Shown one piece after another: positions 1 through 7,082 of a stretch of 10,333 bases of DNA. The notes beneath the pieces were generated by a model, which was not told where the DNA came from, made no database searches, and worked only from the letters and a program-made list of their open reading frames with translations. Numbering within the stretch: position 1 is the stretch's first letter; every line of letters starts with the position of its first letter. Where the stretch lies: the NCBI GenBank assembly GCA_049317645.1, contig JBMOHV010000058.1:1-10333 (forward strand), in the 5' to 3' direction. Origin of the DNA: SYHX01 sp049317645 (GTDB lineage Bacteria; Bacteroidota; Bacteroidia; UBA7662). Both the position numbers and the translations under genes were made by a program.

Positions 1-465
1 GGATTTGAGGGCGCGGTGGGCGCCGTCCTGGTTTTCGTGGTCTACGTGTTCGCTGAAGTACGCTTTGACGGATTGATGCGTCAGGATTTTGTGCATGCAT
101 TCAAAAGATACTCCATCCGATGGCCATGAATGAGCCTCCGGGAAGCACATGATTTCAAAGGACTTCTCAAGAGCTTCTTTTCCGCTAAGTCCCGCTTGGC
201 AGCACTTTAAATCCACCTGTTGGTTCAGCCAGCCCCAGTATAAATTGATCTGGTAAACCAAAAGTCGGTGCTTGTTATCAAAGTATCGGTAGACCGAGCT
301 TTCGGTCGTTTGTAGGTTTTGGGCTAATTTTTTGAGGGTAAAGGCGTCAAATCCATCCTCACCAAGCATACGAGCCGATTCCTTCAAAAGCTTTTGGCCT
401 AGGACCGAGCTCAAAGGGTCTTTGACAAAAAGGTTTTTGGATGAGGATGGGGCGGCAGTTAGCAT
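1..465 (-). CDS. TetR/AcrR-family transcriptional regulator, N-terminal 155 residues (runs off window)
   Basis: The minus-strand frame is open from an ATG at 465 to the window edge, giving 155 residues without a stop; the C-terminus lies outside. Residues about 25-70 form a TetR DNA-binding domain: a first helix (GQKLLKESARMLGEDG), then a helix-turn-helix with TLKKLAQNLQTTESSVYRYF, followed by the usual DNKHRLLVY linker helix. TetR proteins bind as dimers to palindromic operators and release DNA on ligand binding. The remaining residues (YWGWLNQQVD onward) start the ligand-binding domain and show no recognisable ligand specificity. The start is supported by an in-frame TGA immediately upstream (466-468). 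No Shine-Dalgarno sequence is seen. The gene diverges from the small secreted-protein gene, and a perfect palindrome lies 37-51 bp upstream, so autorepression is likely. Family assignment is firm; the regulated pathway is unknown. Confidence 0.88.
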   Translation of the reverse strand, partial: MLTAAPSSSKNLFVKDPLSSVLGQKLLKESARMLGEDGFDAFTLKKLAQNLQTTESSVYRYFDNKHRLLVYQINLYWGWLNQQVDLKCCQAGLSGKEALEKSFEIMCFPEAHSWPSDGVSFECMHKILTHQSVKAYFSEHVDHENQDGAHRALKS

Positions 466-488
466 TCAAACAGGCGTTTCTGAGCTTG

Positions 489-496
489 TAAAGATA
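489..496 (-). promoter_or_regulatory. Candidate Bacteroidota -7 element for the TetR gene
   Basis: On the minus strand this reads TATCTTTA, seven of eight matches to TAnnTTTG, 23 bp upstream of the TetR ATG. No clear TTG/TTTG -33 element lies at the usual spacing. The palindrome at 502-516 falls just upstream, in the spacer region, where a bound repressor would block transcription. Confidence 0.35.
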
Positions 497-501
497 TTGA
501 T

Positions 502-516
502 AGTAGTAATACTACT
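502..516. promoter_or_regulatory. Perfect 15-bp palindrome, probable TetR operator
   Basis: The sequence AGTAGTAATACTACT has two perfect 7-bp arms (AGTAGTA and TACTACT) around one central base. The copies of GATA at 499-502 and 517-520 flank it as a direct repeat. It lies between the divergent TetR gene (start 465) and the plus-strand promoter (-7 box 575-582). TetR-family genes commonly sit beside such an operator and repress themselves and the divergent gene. The palindrome is seen directly; its binding by this TetR protein is inferred. Confidence 0.6.
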
Positions 517-574
517 GATAACGGACCAATAGGAAGTTTGTTTTAAGTTGTAGAAAGAAACTTCCATTTTCGTG

Positions 575-582
575 TACTTTTG
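575..582 (+). promoter_or_regulatory. Bacteroidota-type promoter -7 box for the small secreted-protein gene
   Basis: TACTTTTG is an exact match to the TAnnTTTG -7 consensus of Bacteroidota sigma factor. A TTG at 548-550 could be the -33 element, although the 24-nt spacer is slightly long. The box overlaps the TTG at 580 that gives the longest frame for the next gene, so transcription should start near 587-590. This argues that translation begins downstream, at the TTG at 601. Confidence 0.5.
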
Positions 583-600
583 AGCGTTCAACGCTGGAGT

Positions 601-1008
601 TTGAAGACGAAAAAGTCATCTGTATGGCAAAGGTTCACGGTTTGGTTTCTCGCCGTTGCCTTTTTGGCGCCCAGTGGTTGGGGCCTGTTTCATGAAAATT
701 CACAAGTTACCAATTCGGAGGCCAGGTACTCCGCAAATGTACCCTCTTCCCTAAATCAAGCTCAACCTCACTCCTTCCCGATGGACGAGCAACAAACCGG
801 CTTGGGGGAATTGGAAATTATCGTAGAAGCAGGCATCGAAGGAGTCGACGAAAACAGCTCTGGGCCTTATTTTCAGTCGGGTGTTTTAGATTTCAATACT
901 TGGAAGAGTCTTGCTCCCCTCGGGCTGTGGGCACGCATTAGAGAAAAGAATTTAGCCGTACCGCCGGCTTTGTACTTGAGGCATCACGCCTTGCGTATTC
1001 CTTCGTAA
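601..1008 (+). CDS. Small exported protein of unknown function
   Basis: I do not recognise this family. The frame could open at a TTG at 580, but that codon lies inside the probable -7 box, so I prefer the TTG at 601, giving 135 residues. There is no in-frame ATG near the 5' end. From 601 the N-terminus is a convincing signal peptide: basic MKTKKSSVWQR, a hydrophobic core (VWFLAVAFLAP), and possible cleavage after SGWG. The mature part is polar, then acidic (ELEIIVEAGIEGVDE), and ends in a basic, histidine-containing tail (ALYLRHHALRIPS). It has no cysteines, no further membrane segment and no recognised domain. A periplasmic or outer-membrane-associated location is inferred. It is divergent from the TetR gene and 129 bp upstream of dabA in the same direction, so it could belong to either regulatory unit. 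That it is a real gene is supported by the promoter, signal peptide and position, not by homology. Confidence 0.6.
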   Translation: MKTKKSSVWQRFTVWFLAVAFLAPSGWGLFHENSQVTNSEARYSANVPSSLNQAQPHSFPMDEQQTGLGELEIIVEAGIEGVDENSSGPYFQSGVLDFNTWKSLAPLGLWARIREKNLAVPPALYLRHHALRIPS

Positions 1009-1137
1009 GAATCAGGATTTTGAACGATTCCGCATCGGGTGCTTGAACGCGCACGATGGGTTGGACACGTTCCATGATGGTAAAGCAATCGCTTTACCCT
1101 CCATTCATTCCTAACCTTAATTCGAAGTGAATAATTC
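1009..1137 (+). other. Leader region between the small exported protein and dabA
   Basis: The 129 bp hold two potential hairpins: an imperfect one at 1033-1058 (CATC..GTGC pairing with GCAC/GATG, 8-nt loop) and a perfect one at 1079-1098. No TAnnTTTG box is visible. The last bases before the dabA start (AATAATTC) are A/T-rich, as is common for translation starts in this phylum, and have no Shine-Dalgarno sequence. Confidence 0.4.
1079..1098. promoter_or_regulatory. Perfect 8-bp inverted repeat upstream of dabA (operator, attenuator or terminator)
   Basis: GGTAAAGCAATCGCTTTACC has two perfect 8-bp arms around a 4-nt loop, 39 bp before the dabA ATG. As RNA it would fold into a stable hairpin. 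No U-tract follows (next bases CTCCATTC), so it is not a canonical intrinsic terminator for the upstream gene. As DNA it could be a protein-binding site. It does not resemble the palindrome at 502-516, so it is unlikely to be a second site for the same TetR regulator. Confidence 0.45.
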
Positions 1138-3594
1138 ATGCATTTATTAATAGAACACGCCCTTGAACATATCAGGCACTACCTTCCATCGCAGGCGTCC
1201 CTGAAAGATTTTATTCATCATAACACCCTGCATGGCTTTCAAGACCGGAGTTTTCACCAGGCCTGTTTCGAAGCAGCCGAGGTCTTTGGTTATTCTACCT
1301 ACCTCTCCTTGGAAGAATACCGGGCTTTGTTTGCCAGCGGCCGAATTCGCGAGGATATTCTGGTGGAGCGAATCCGTTGGGCCCTTCATCAACAACAATC
1401 GAGCAACAATGGCACAGAAGCTGGCTCAATAACCGATCTGACCAAGGAATGGCTAGCAAAAGCCCTCAACAGCCGTTCGGACTATAACTACCGAGGGAGA
1501 TTAGGCGGTTTTCGCCAAGGCTGGAAGGATGTCCTCAAAATGAACTTGAACAAGGCCGTTCACCCTTTGTTGCTTCGAATGGTTGCCGCCTATTTGGATC
1601 AGGGTATTTCATCTTGGAAGTTTCCTTTTGTTGAATCAGGATTGCTGGAGAACCTCCGTCAATTGGATCGTTCAACCGGTGGCGTGATTTTTGGTAAGCG
1701 CAGGGCCCATCATTTACTACACAATGCCCAAACAAGCCTGGAAGATTTGCTTGGAATTTTGGTGGGGGATCCCCGGTTTTTTGAGGCGTATTTGTGGGAC
1801 CAACAATTGGAGCATCCCGGCTGGTCCGGCATGGTGGCCACCTTAGAATTTCAGGAAAGCGCGCTCTTGGACACGCGAAAGATTTCCTTTTATGATTGGG
1901 TTTGGTTCGAATGTTTACTGGAGATTGATGCCCTGGACCAGAAGTTCCCCAAGGGCTGGGATCCATTATCAAAACATGTTACGCCACCTTATCCCCATTT
2001 ATTCAATGATTTAGAGTATTCCGGCGATTGGTTCATCCTTCGTTGTTGGCAAGAGGCCTATGAATGGACTTATTATCGGCAGGTATTGAACAAATTAGCC
2101 GCAAATTTCTCATCGGATCGTCGGCTCCAAAAGCCCGCTTCCGCTGATGTTCAGGCACTTTTTTGCATCGACGACCGAGAACATTCCTTGAGGCGGCATT
2201 TGGAGTTTGTAATCCCATCGTGTTCAACGTATGGAACGCCGGGGTTCTTTGGGGTTGCCTTTTATTTCAGGCCAGAGCATGGGCAATTTGTGACCAAATG
2301 TTGCCCTTTTCCCATTCATCCAGGGCATGTGATTTTTGAGACTGAACGCAAAAAACGATCGGCCCGAGACTATTCCATGGAATCTCACCGCCAATCGTTG
2401 TTACGGGGCATGCTAACCGCGGGTCATCTCAGCCTTTCATCAACGGCAAGGTTGCTTTTGAATCTGGTCAGGCCTTCCCCATCGCCGGTGATGGCTGATT
2501 CCGGGGCTCATATGGATGCCGATTCTTTGTTGGAAATAGAATTCAAAGGCGACTATTTTGAAGGGTTGCAACGAGGGTTCACTGTTCAAGAAATGGGGGT
2601 TCGTGTGAGTCAAACCCTCAAGAGCATCGGTTTAACCCATGATTATGCACCGTTGGTGTATGTAATTGGGCACGGAGCTTCTTCAGCAAACAATCCTTAT
2701 TATGCCGGATACGATTGCGGGGCTTGCTGCGGTCGTCCAGGCTCGGTGAATGCCCGTATTCTGGCCATGATGGCGAATCGGTCGGATGTTCGACTTCTCT
2801 TGGAGCAAGAACACGGGATTCGAATACCTGATGATACACGCTTTGTGGCAGGTTTGCACGATACGACCCTTGATTCGGTGGTTTTTTATGACACGGCAGG
2901 CCTTCAAGACCCGGATACCTGGGCCAAACACCTGGATTTTGTGGAAGGATTTCACAAAGCTTTGCGTCTAAACAAATTGGAACGGACTTCTCGTTTTGAT
3001 AACATTGATCCGCAATGGTCCGACTCCAAAAAAATTGAAGCCATTCGTCAAAGAGCCTATGCATTCTACGAGCCAAGACCTGAATGGAATCATACCGATA
3101 ATGCATTGGTGCTTATTGGTTCAGCCCAATTGTACCGAGGTCATAACTGGGATAAAAGGCCTTTTATTAACAATTACGATTACAGCCAAGACCCCGACGG
3201 GGTCTTCCTTCAGTCAATCTTGTCAGCTGCCATTCCTGTTTGTGGTGGTATTAACCTGGAATATTACTTTTCGAGGGTCGATCCCCATCGTTTGGGTGCC
3301 GGAACCAAACTGCCTCACAATGTCGTGGGTCTGTTCGCCGTCAACAACGGGATAGACGGTGACCTGAGGCCGGGGCTACCATCCCAAATGGTGGAAATAC
3401 ATGAACCGATTCGCCTGCTTTATGTCGTGGAGCATCATCCGCAGGTTGTTCAAAAACTATTGAACAACAACCCTGCCTTGGCCCAGTGGGTGTACAACGG
3501 GTGGGTATGGTTGGCAGTCCATGACCCAGCCGACGGACTGTTTTATTTGGCCACTTCTCTTGAAGCTGATTTCTTACCTCTAACGACCCAATGA
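1138..3594 (+). CDS. dabA: DabA, DUF2309 zinc-binding subunit of an inorganic-carbon accumulation system
   Basis: 818 residues, close to the usual length of the UPF0753/DUF2309 family. DabA is a cytoplasmic protein related to beta-carbonic anhydrases. With the membrane subunit DabB it is proposed to hydrate CO2 to bicarbonate in one direction, coupled to ion flow. The N-terminus carries the family-like segment DFIHHNTLHGFQ (residues 24-35). The four expected zinc-site and catalytic residues can be placed: C343 and D345 in LFCIDDREH, H512 in VIGHGASSANNP, and C527 in YDCGACCG. The 15-residue spacing between the last His and Cys equals that of the characterised Halothiobacillus DabA (H524, C539). 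The ATG at 1138 follows an A/T-rich stretch without Shine-Dalgarno. The stop overlaps the dabB start, implying coupled translation. No truncation or frameshift is seen. Family assignment is very firm; activity in this organism is inferred from conserved residues. Confidence 0.95.
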   Translation: MHLLIEHALEHIRHYLPSQASLKDFIHHNTLHGFQDRSFHQACFEAAEVFGYSTYLSLEEYRALFASGRIREDILVERIRWALHQQQSSNNGTEAGSITDLTKEWLAKALNSRSDYNYRGRLGGFRQGWKDVLKMNLNKAVHPLLLRMVAAYLDQGISSWKFPFVESGLLENLRQLDRSTGGVIFGKRRAHHLLHNAQTSLEDLLGILVGDPRFFEAYLWDQQLEHPGWSGMVATLEFQESALLDTRKISFYDWVWFECLLEIDALDQKFPKGWDPLSKHVTPPYPHLFNDLEYSGDWFILRCWQEAYEWTYYRQVLNKLAANFSSDRRLQKPASADVQALFCIDDREHSLRRHLEFVIPSCSTYGTPGFFGVAFYFRPEHGQFVTKCCPFPIHPGHVIFETERKKRSARDYSMESHRQSLLRGMLTAGHLSLSSTARLLLNLVRPSPSPVMADSGAHMDADSLLEIEFKGDYFEGLQRGFTVQEMGVRVSQTLKSIGLTHDYAPLVYVIGHGASSANNPYYAGYDCGACCGRPGSVNARILAMMANRSDVRLLLEQEHGIRIPDDTRFVAGLHDTTLDSVVFYDTAGLQDPDTWAKHLDFVEGFHKALRLNKLERTSRFDNIDPQWSDSKKIEAIRQRAYAFYEPRPEWNHTDNALVLIGSAQLYRGHNWDKRPFINNYDYSQDPDGVFLQSILSAAIPVCGGINLEYYFSRVDPHRLGAGTKLPHNVVGLFAVNNGIDGDLRPGLPSQMVEIHEPIRLLYVVEHHPQVVQKLLNNNPALAQWVYNGWVWLAVHDPADGLFYLATSLEADFLPLTTQ

Positions 3595-5483
3595 TGCAAC
3601 CTCTCCATTTATTATTTACGGCGCTGGTGGTTTGGCCCTTTTTGGGTTTTGGTTTAAGCCTTATGGTTCCCGAACGCTATGAAGGCTTGTTACGCCGGAT
3701 TTCTTTTGGGACCGTTTTGATGCATGGATGCCTGATTTTGCTCTTCGCCCAAAGGTGGCTGCAATCCGGAGCGTCCATGGTGAACCTTCCCGAAATGGTC
3801 CTTTACAGGCATGTTGATTATGTCTTTTTAATCGATTTGTTTTTCGACCGTATTACCTTGGTTTACTTGGTTGTAGGTTCGTTTATTGCTGCCCTGGTTT
3901 TGTTTTATTCGGGACGTTATATGCATCGCGAAACCGGGTACAAGCGATTCTTTAACACTTTATTGTTTTTTTATGCCGGGTATGTTTTTTTGTTATGCGC
4001 AGGCAATTTTGAAACCCTCTTTATTGGATGGGAATTTATCGGATTGGCATCTTTTTTGCTGGTAGCTTTTTATCGTTTGCGTTATCAACCCGTTCGCAAT
4101 GCCGTCAAAGTCTATACTGTTTATCGCATAGGTGATGTTGGATTGTTGTTGGCCATGTGGCTAAGCCACCATTTTTGGCATGCCAATATAACTTTTTGGG
4201 ATTTGAGTCAACACCGATGGAGTGATTTGTATTTTGAACATCATGCCGGATTGGCTACGATGGTATCCATCATGGTTTTGGTGGCCGCTCTCGCCAAATC
4301 TGCCCAATTTCCCTTTACGTCTTGGTTGCCAAGGGCCATGGAGGGGCCAACACCTTCCTCCGCCGTCTTTTACGGTTCTTTATCGGTTCACCTCGGGGTT
4401 TATTTGTTGCTAAGGACCCATACCTTTTGGGAAATGCTTCCGTGGTTTCGATGGGTCATTGCGGGTTTTGGCTTGTTGACCGCCCTTGTATCCACTCTGA
4501 TTGCGAGGGTCCAATCCACCATCAAGGGACAAATTGCTTATAGCTCTTCGGCTCAAATTGGCTTGATTTTTGTTGAAGTAGCGGCGGGTTTGGAGGGGCT
4601 GGCTTTGGTTCATTTTGCAGTTAATGCTTTGTTGCGGACCTACCAGTTGTTGATTTCTCCTTCGGTGGTTGGTTACTTGATTCGGGATCAGTTCTATCGA
4701 TTCAAGCCTCGTACCTTGAAAATTTCCCGCCCTGAATGGTTGGAGCGCATTCAAAACCGTCTGTATTGGTGGAGCTTGATGGAGTGGAATTTGGATCAGG
4801 TGGTTTTTAGGGGAATTTTATGGCCGGTGAAGCAAGGAAGCCGACTGCGTCAATGGATTGGTTCTAAGGCCTTTTTGTTGGGAGGAGCCGCTTGGTTTGC
4901 TGGAATGATCCTGTATGCGGGTTTGGGTTTTTCAGGTTCGAATGATGCTGTTTTGAGGGCTTCCTTTTCGATAACTAGTGGCGTTTGGGCTGTTTTGGCC
5001 GTCATGTGGGCCTACAACGAAAGAGGTAATGCTTTGCACGCTTGGCTACTTTTGGGTTTGGCAAATCTGCTCATGTTGCCCTTGGTAGGTCTTAACCAGG
5101 AACTTACGGTGAAAGAAATAGGAATATACCTCGGCGGATTGATTCCTGCCTTGGTCGGTGGTATTCTCATCCTATTGAAACTTCGACAGCTCTACGGTCA
5201 ACGATTGGATCTGAACGGCTTCAAAGGATGGATTCAAAGCCGCCCTCTTATCGGTTTCTTGTTTCTGTTGTGCGCCTTGGGGCTGACAGGTTTTCCTGTC
5301 TCTACGACCTTTTTGGGTGAAGATCTTCTTTTATCGCATATTGCGGAAGGGGATTATGGCAGGGCTTTCTTACTTTCCATCACCTTTGTGCTCAATGGTA
5401 TCGCCGTAATTCGCCTCTATGCCCGCCTCTTTTTGGGTCATTATTCCAAATCAATGCAACATTCCACTCCTCTAACGATTTAA
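3591..5483 (+). CDS. dabB: DabB, NuoL/MrpA-like proton-conducting membrane subunit
   Basis: A 630-residue, very hydrophobic protein with roughly 14-16 membrane segments, of the proton-antiporter (ND5/NuoL/MrpA) superfamily. Hallmarks visible are GWEFIGLASFLLVAFYR, with E148 at the place of the conserved TM5 glutamate of NuoL, and LAKSAQFPFTSWLPRAMEGPTP, with K236 equivalent to the NuoL TM7 lysine. The next stretch, SSAVFYGSLSVHLGVYLLLR, replaces the histidine/alanine-rich TM8 sequence of complex I subunits. It is adjacent to dabA and no other nuo or mrp genes are present, so the DabB role fits best: ion translocation that drives the DabA reaction. The C-terminus adds GLTGFPVSTTFLGEDLLL and further helices. 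Two adjacent ATGs are possible starts, at 3591 (ATGA overlap with the dabA stop) and 3594 (TGATG); both imply translational coupling. Confidence 0.92.
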   Translation: MMQPLHLLFTALVVWPFLGFGLSLMVPERYEGLLRRISFGTVLMHGCLILLFAQRWLQSGASMVNLPEMVLYRHVDYVFLIDLFFDRITLVYLVVGSFIAALVLFYSGRYMHRETGYKRFFNTLLFFYAGYVFLLCAGNFETLFIGWEFIGLASFLLVAFYRLRYQPVRNAVKVYTVYRIGDVGLLLAMWLSHHFWHANITFWDLSQHRWSDLYFEHHAGLATMVSIMVLVAALAKSAQFPFTSWLPRAMEGPTPSSAVFYGSLSVHLGVYLLLRTHTFWEMLPWFRWVIAGFGLLTALVSTLIARVQSTIKGQIAYSSSAQIGLIFVEVAAGLEGLALVHFAVNALLRTYQLLISPSVVGYLIRDQFYRFKPRTLKISRPEWLERIQNRLYWWSLMEWNLDQVVFRGILWPVKQGSRLRQWIGSKAFLLGGAAWFAGMILYAGLGFSGSNDAVLRASFSITSGVWAVLAVMWAYNERGNALHAWLLLGLANLLMLPLVGLNQELTVKEIGIYLGGLIPALVGGILILLKLRQLYGQRLDLNGFKGWIQSRPLIGFLFLLCALGLTGFPVSTTFLGEDLLLSHIAEGDYGRAFLLSITFVLNGIAVIRLYARLFLGHYSKSMQHSTPLTI

Positions 5484-5493
5484 TTTCCTAAAA

Positions 5494-7080
5494 ATGAAAA
5501 CGAAATCTCAAAGTACTTTTTCAGAGGGTCTAGCCCAAAATTGGCGAAGTGACCTGCTCTCTGGTTTTATGGTCTTTTTATTGGCCTTGCCTCTAAGTCT
5601 AGGTATCGCCAAGGCCTCCGGATATCCTGCAGCGATGGGGGTCCTCACCGCGATGGTCGGCGGCTTGGTCACCTCCTTTTTCAAAGTCGCTCCCCTAACC
5701 ATCAAGGGGCCTGCGGCCGGATTGATTACCATTTGTTCCAGTGCCTTTTTGGAATTTGGCGGAGATCAGGCTTGGCCCATGGTCACGGCTGCCGTAATGG
5801 TTGCGGCTGTCATTCAAATCCTGATCGCCTTGGCTCGTTGGGGGTCGCTGAGTGATTTTTTTCCTGCTGCAGCGGTTCATGGCATGTTAGCGGCCATTGG
5901 AATTATCATTATCGCCAAACAATTTCCGGTTCTGATGGGTGTTGCTCCGGAGGCCTACAAAGGACGGGCACCCCTGGAACTCCTGACGTTATTCCCCGGC
6001 TTTGTTGCTTCTTGTAACCCGCATTTAGCCGTTCTGGGTTTGACTTCTGCCCTGATTATGTTTTTGCATCCTGTTTGGGCTAAGGGTTGGGTCAAAACAG
6101 TCCCTGCCCCGATGTGGGTCTTGCTGGTTGCTGTTCCTGCTTCGGTCCTTTTCAATTTTTCAGCAACGGAACCTGCGTATGCGCTGGTTTCGATTGGAGA
6201 TTTTTGGGGTCAGTTTGGGTTTCATTTTGACTTTGGCTTGGTCGGTCAATTCGTCTTTTGGAAATATGTCTTTATGTTTTTGGTTGTGAATACGCTGGAA
6301 TCCTTGTTGACGGTCAAAGCCATCGATCCCATGGACCCTTATCATCGCAAGTCCGATTACAACGGTGATTTGTTGGGTTTGGGTTTTGGTAATTTCGTTT
6401 CGGGAGCTTTGGGTGGTTTGCCCATGATTTCGGAAGTGGTCCGCAGCAGTTCCAACGTTGCTTACGGAGCCAGAACCAAATGGTCGAATTTTTTTCATGG
6501 GGTTTTTCTGCTTTTGGCGATGATTTTTTTGATTCCCTTGATCGAAAAGATACCCAATGCAGCCCTTGCGGCTATGTTAATCTTTGCCGGGTGGCGACTA
6601 ACATCGCCCAAGCATTTTATTCATACCTATCATATAGGTCCAGAACAATTGGCGATTTTCTTGTTGACGGTTGTTGTTACTTTGGCCGAAGATTTGTTGT
6701 TGGGAATTGCCGCCGGTATATTTTTCAAGTTTGTTCTTCATTGGATTCGGGGGGTGCAATGGAACGAGTTTTTCAAAGCGGATTACCGATTGGAACATAC
6801 AGGGAACGGTGCAGTTTTTCATTTCAAAAGCCCGGCGATATTTTCGAATCTTTTATCCTTCAAAAAACAACTCAACAAACTTCATAACGAATCGCCTTTG
6901 GTCCTGGACTTTAGCGATTGCAAGTTTGTGGATCATACGTTTTTGGAATTTATGGATCAGTTTGAACGCGAGAGGTATCAGGCTTCCAAGCCTTTAATTA
7001 TTCGAAATTTGGAGCATTTGCAGGCCGTTTCTGGTTATAAAACCTCTACCCGGCGTAGGTCCAAAAATAACCCGATATAA
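5494..7080 (+). CDS. SulP/SLC26-family anion transporter with C-terminal STAS domain (putative bicarbonate transporter)
   Basis: A 528-residue inner-membrane protein. Residues about 20-420 are the SulP transport domain. The N-terminal signature is clear: LPLSLGIAKASGYPAAMGVL, then GGLVTSFF and LTIKGPAAGLITI. Also present is LVVNTLESLLTVKAID, followed by a GGLPMISEVVRSSSNVAYGARTK-like stretch typical of the family. Residues about 434-510 form a STAS domain (FHFKSPAIFSN, VLDFSDCKFVDHTFLEFM), after which only a short basic tail remains. SulP proteins carry sulfate, bicarbonate, dicarboxylates or other anions, and the sequence alone does not decide. Position 10 bp after dabB makes bicarbonate, as in cyanobacterial BicA, the favoured guess. 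No fused carbonic anhydrase domain is present. In the STAS domain, T482 of D480-H-T482 lies where SpoIIAA carries its phosphorylated serine. The start has no Shine-Dalgarno (AATTTCCTAAAAATG). Confidence 0.9.
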   Translation: MKTKSQSTFSEGLAQNWRSDLLSGFMVFLLALPLSLGIAKASGYPAAMGVLTAMVGGLVTSFFKVAPLTIKGPAAGLITICSSAFLEFGGDQAWPMVTAAVMVAAVIQILIALARWGSLSDFFPAAAVHGMLAAIGIIIIAKQFPVLMGVAPEAYKGRAPLELLTLFPGFVASCNPHLAVLGLTSALIMFLHPVWAKGWVKTVPAPMWVLLVAVPASVLFNFSATEPAYALVSIGDFWGQFGFHFDFGLVGQFVFWKYVFMFLVVNTLESLLTVKAIDPMDPYHRKSDYNGDLLGLGFGNFVSGALGGLPMISEVVRSSSNVAYGARTKWSNFFHGVFLLLAMIFLIPLIEKIPNAALAAMLIFAGWRLTSPKHFIHTYHIGPEQLAIFLLTVVVTLAEDLLLGIAAGIFFKFVLHWIRGVQWNEFFKADYRLEHTGNGAVFHFKSPAIFSNLLSFKKQLNKLHNESPLVLDFSDCKFVDHTFLEFMDQFERERYQASKPLIIRNLEHLQAVSGYKTSTRRRSKNNPI

Positions 7081-7082
7081 CA

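Noticed and set aside
580..600. TTG at 580 as start of the small exported protein
   Set aside because: It lies within the exact -7 box TACTTTTG, so a transcript from that promoter would not contain it; TTG at 601 also gives a cleaner signal peptide. It remains possible if another promoter is used.
1079..1098. Intrinsic terminator of the small exported gene
   Set aside because: The hairpin is perfect but the bases after it are CTCCATTC, with no U-tract, so a standard terminator is not supported; kept as an unassigned regulatory site.
1535..1972. 145-residue minus-strand open frame inside dabA
   Set aside because: Antisense shadow of conserved DabA coding sequence with low-complexity, proline/arginine-rich translation.
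3591..5483. Complex I subunit L (NuoL) or MrpA antiporter gene
   Set aside because: The superfamily match is real, but no other nuo or mrp genes flank it, the TM8 region differs from NuoL, and it overlaps dabA, so DabB is the better call.
5494..7080. Carbonic anhydrase fused or adjacent to SulP
   Set aside because: The protein ends shortly after the STAS domain, and no beta- or gamma-carbonic anhydrase motif is seen in the following gene.
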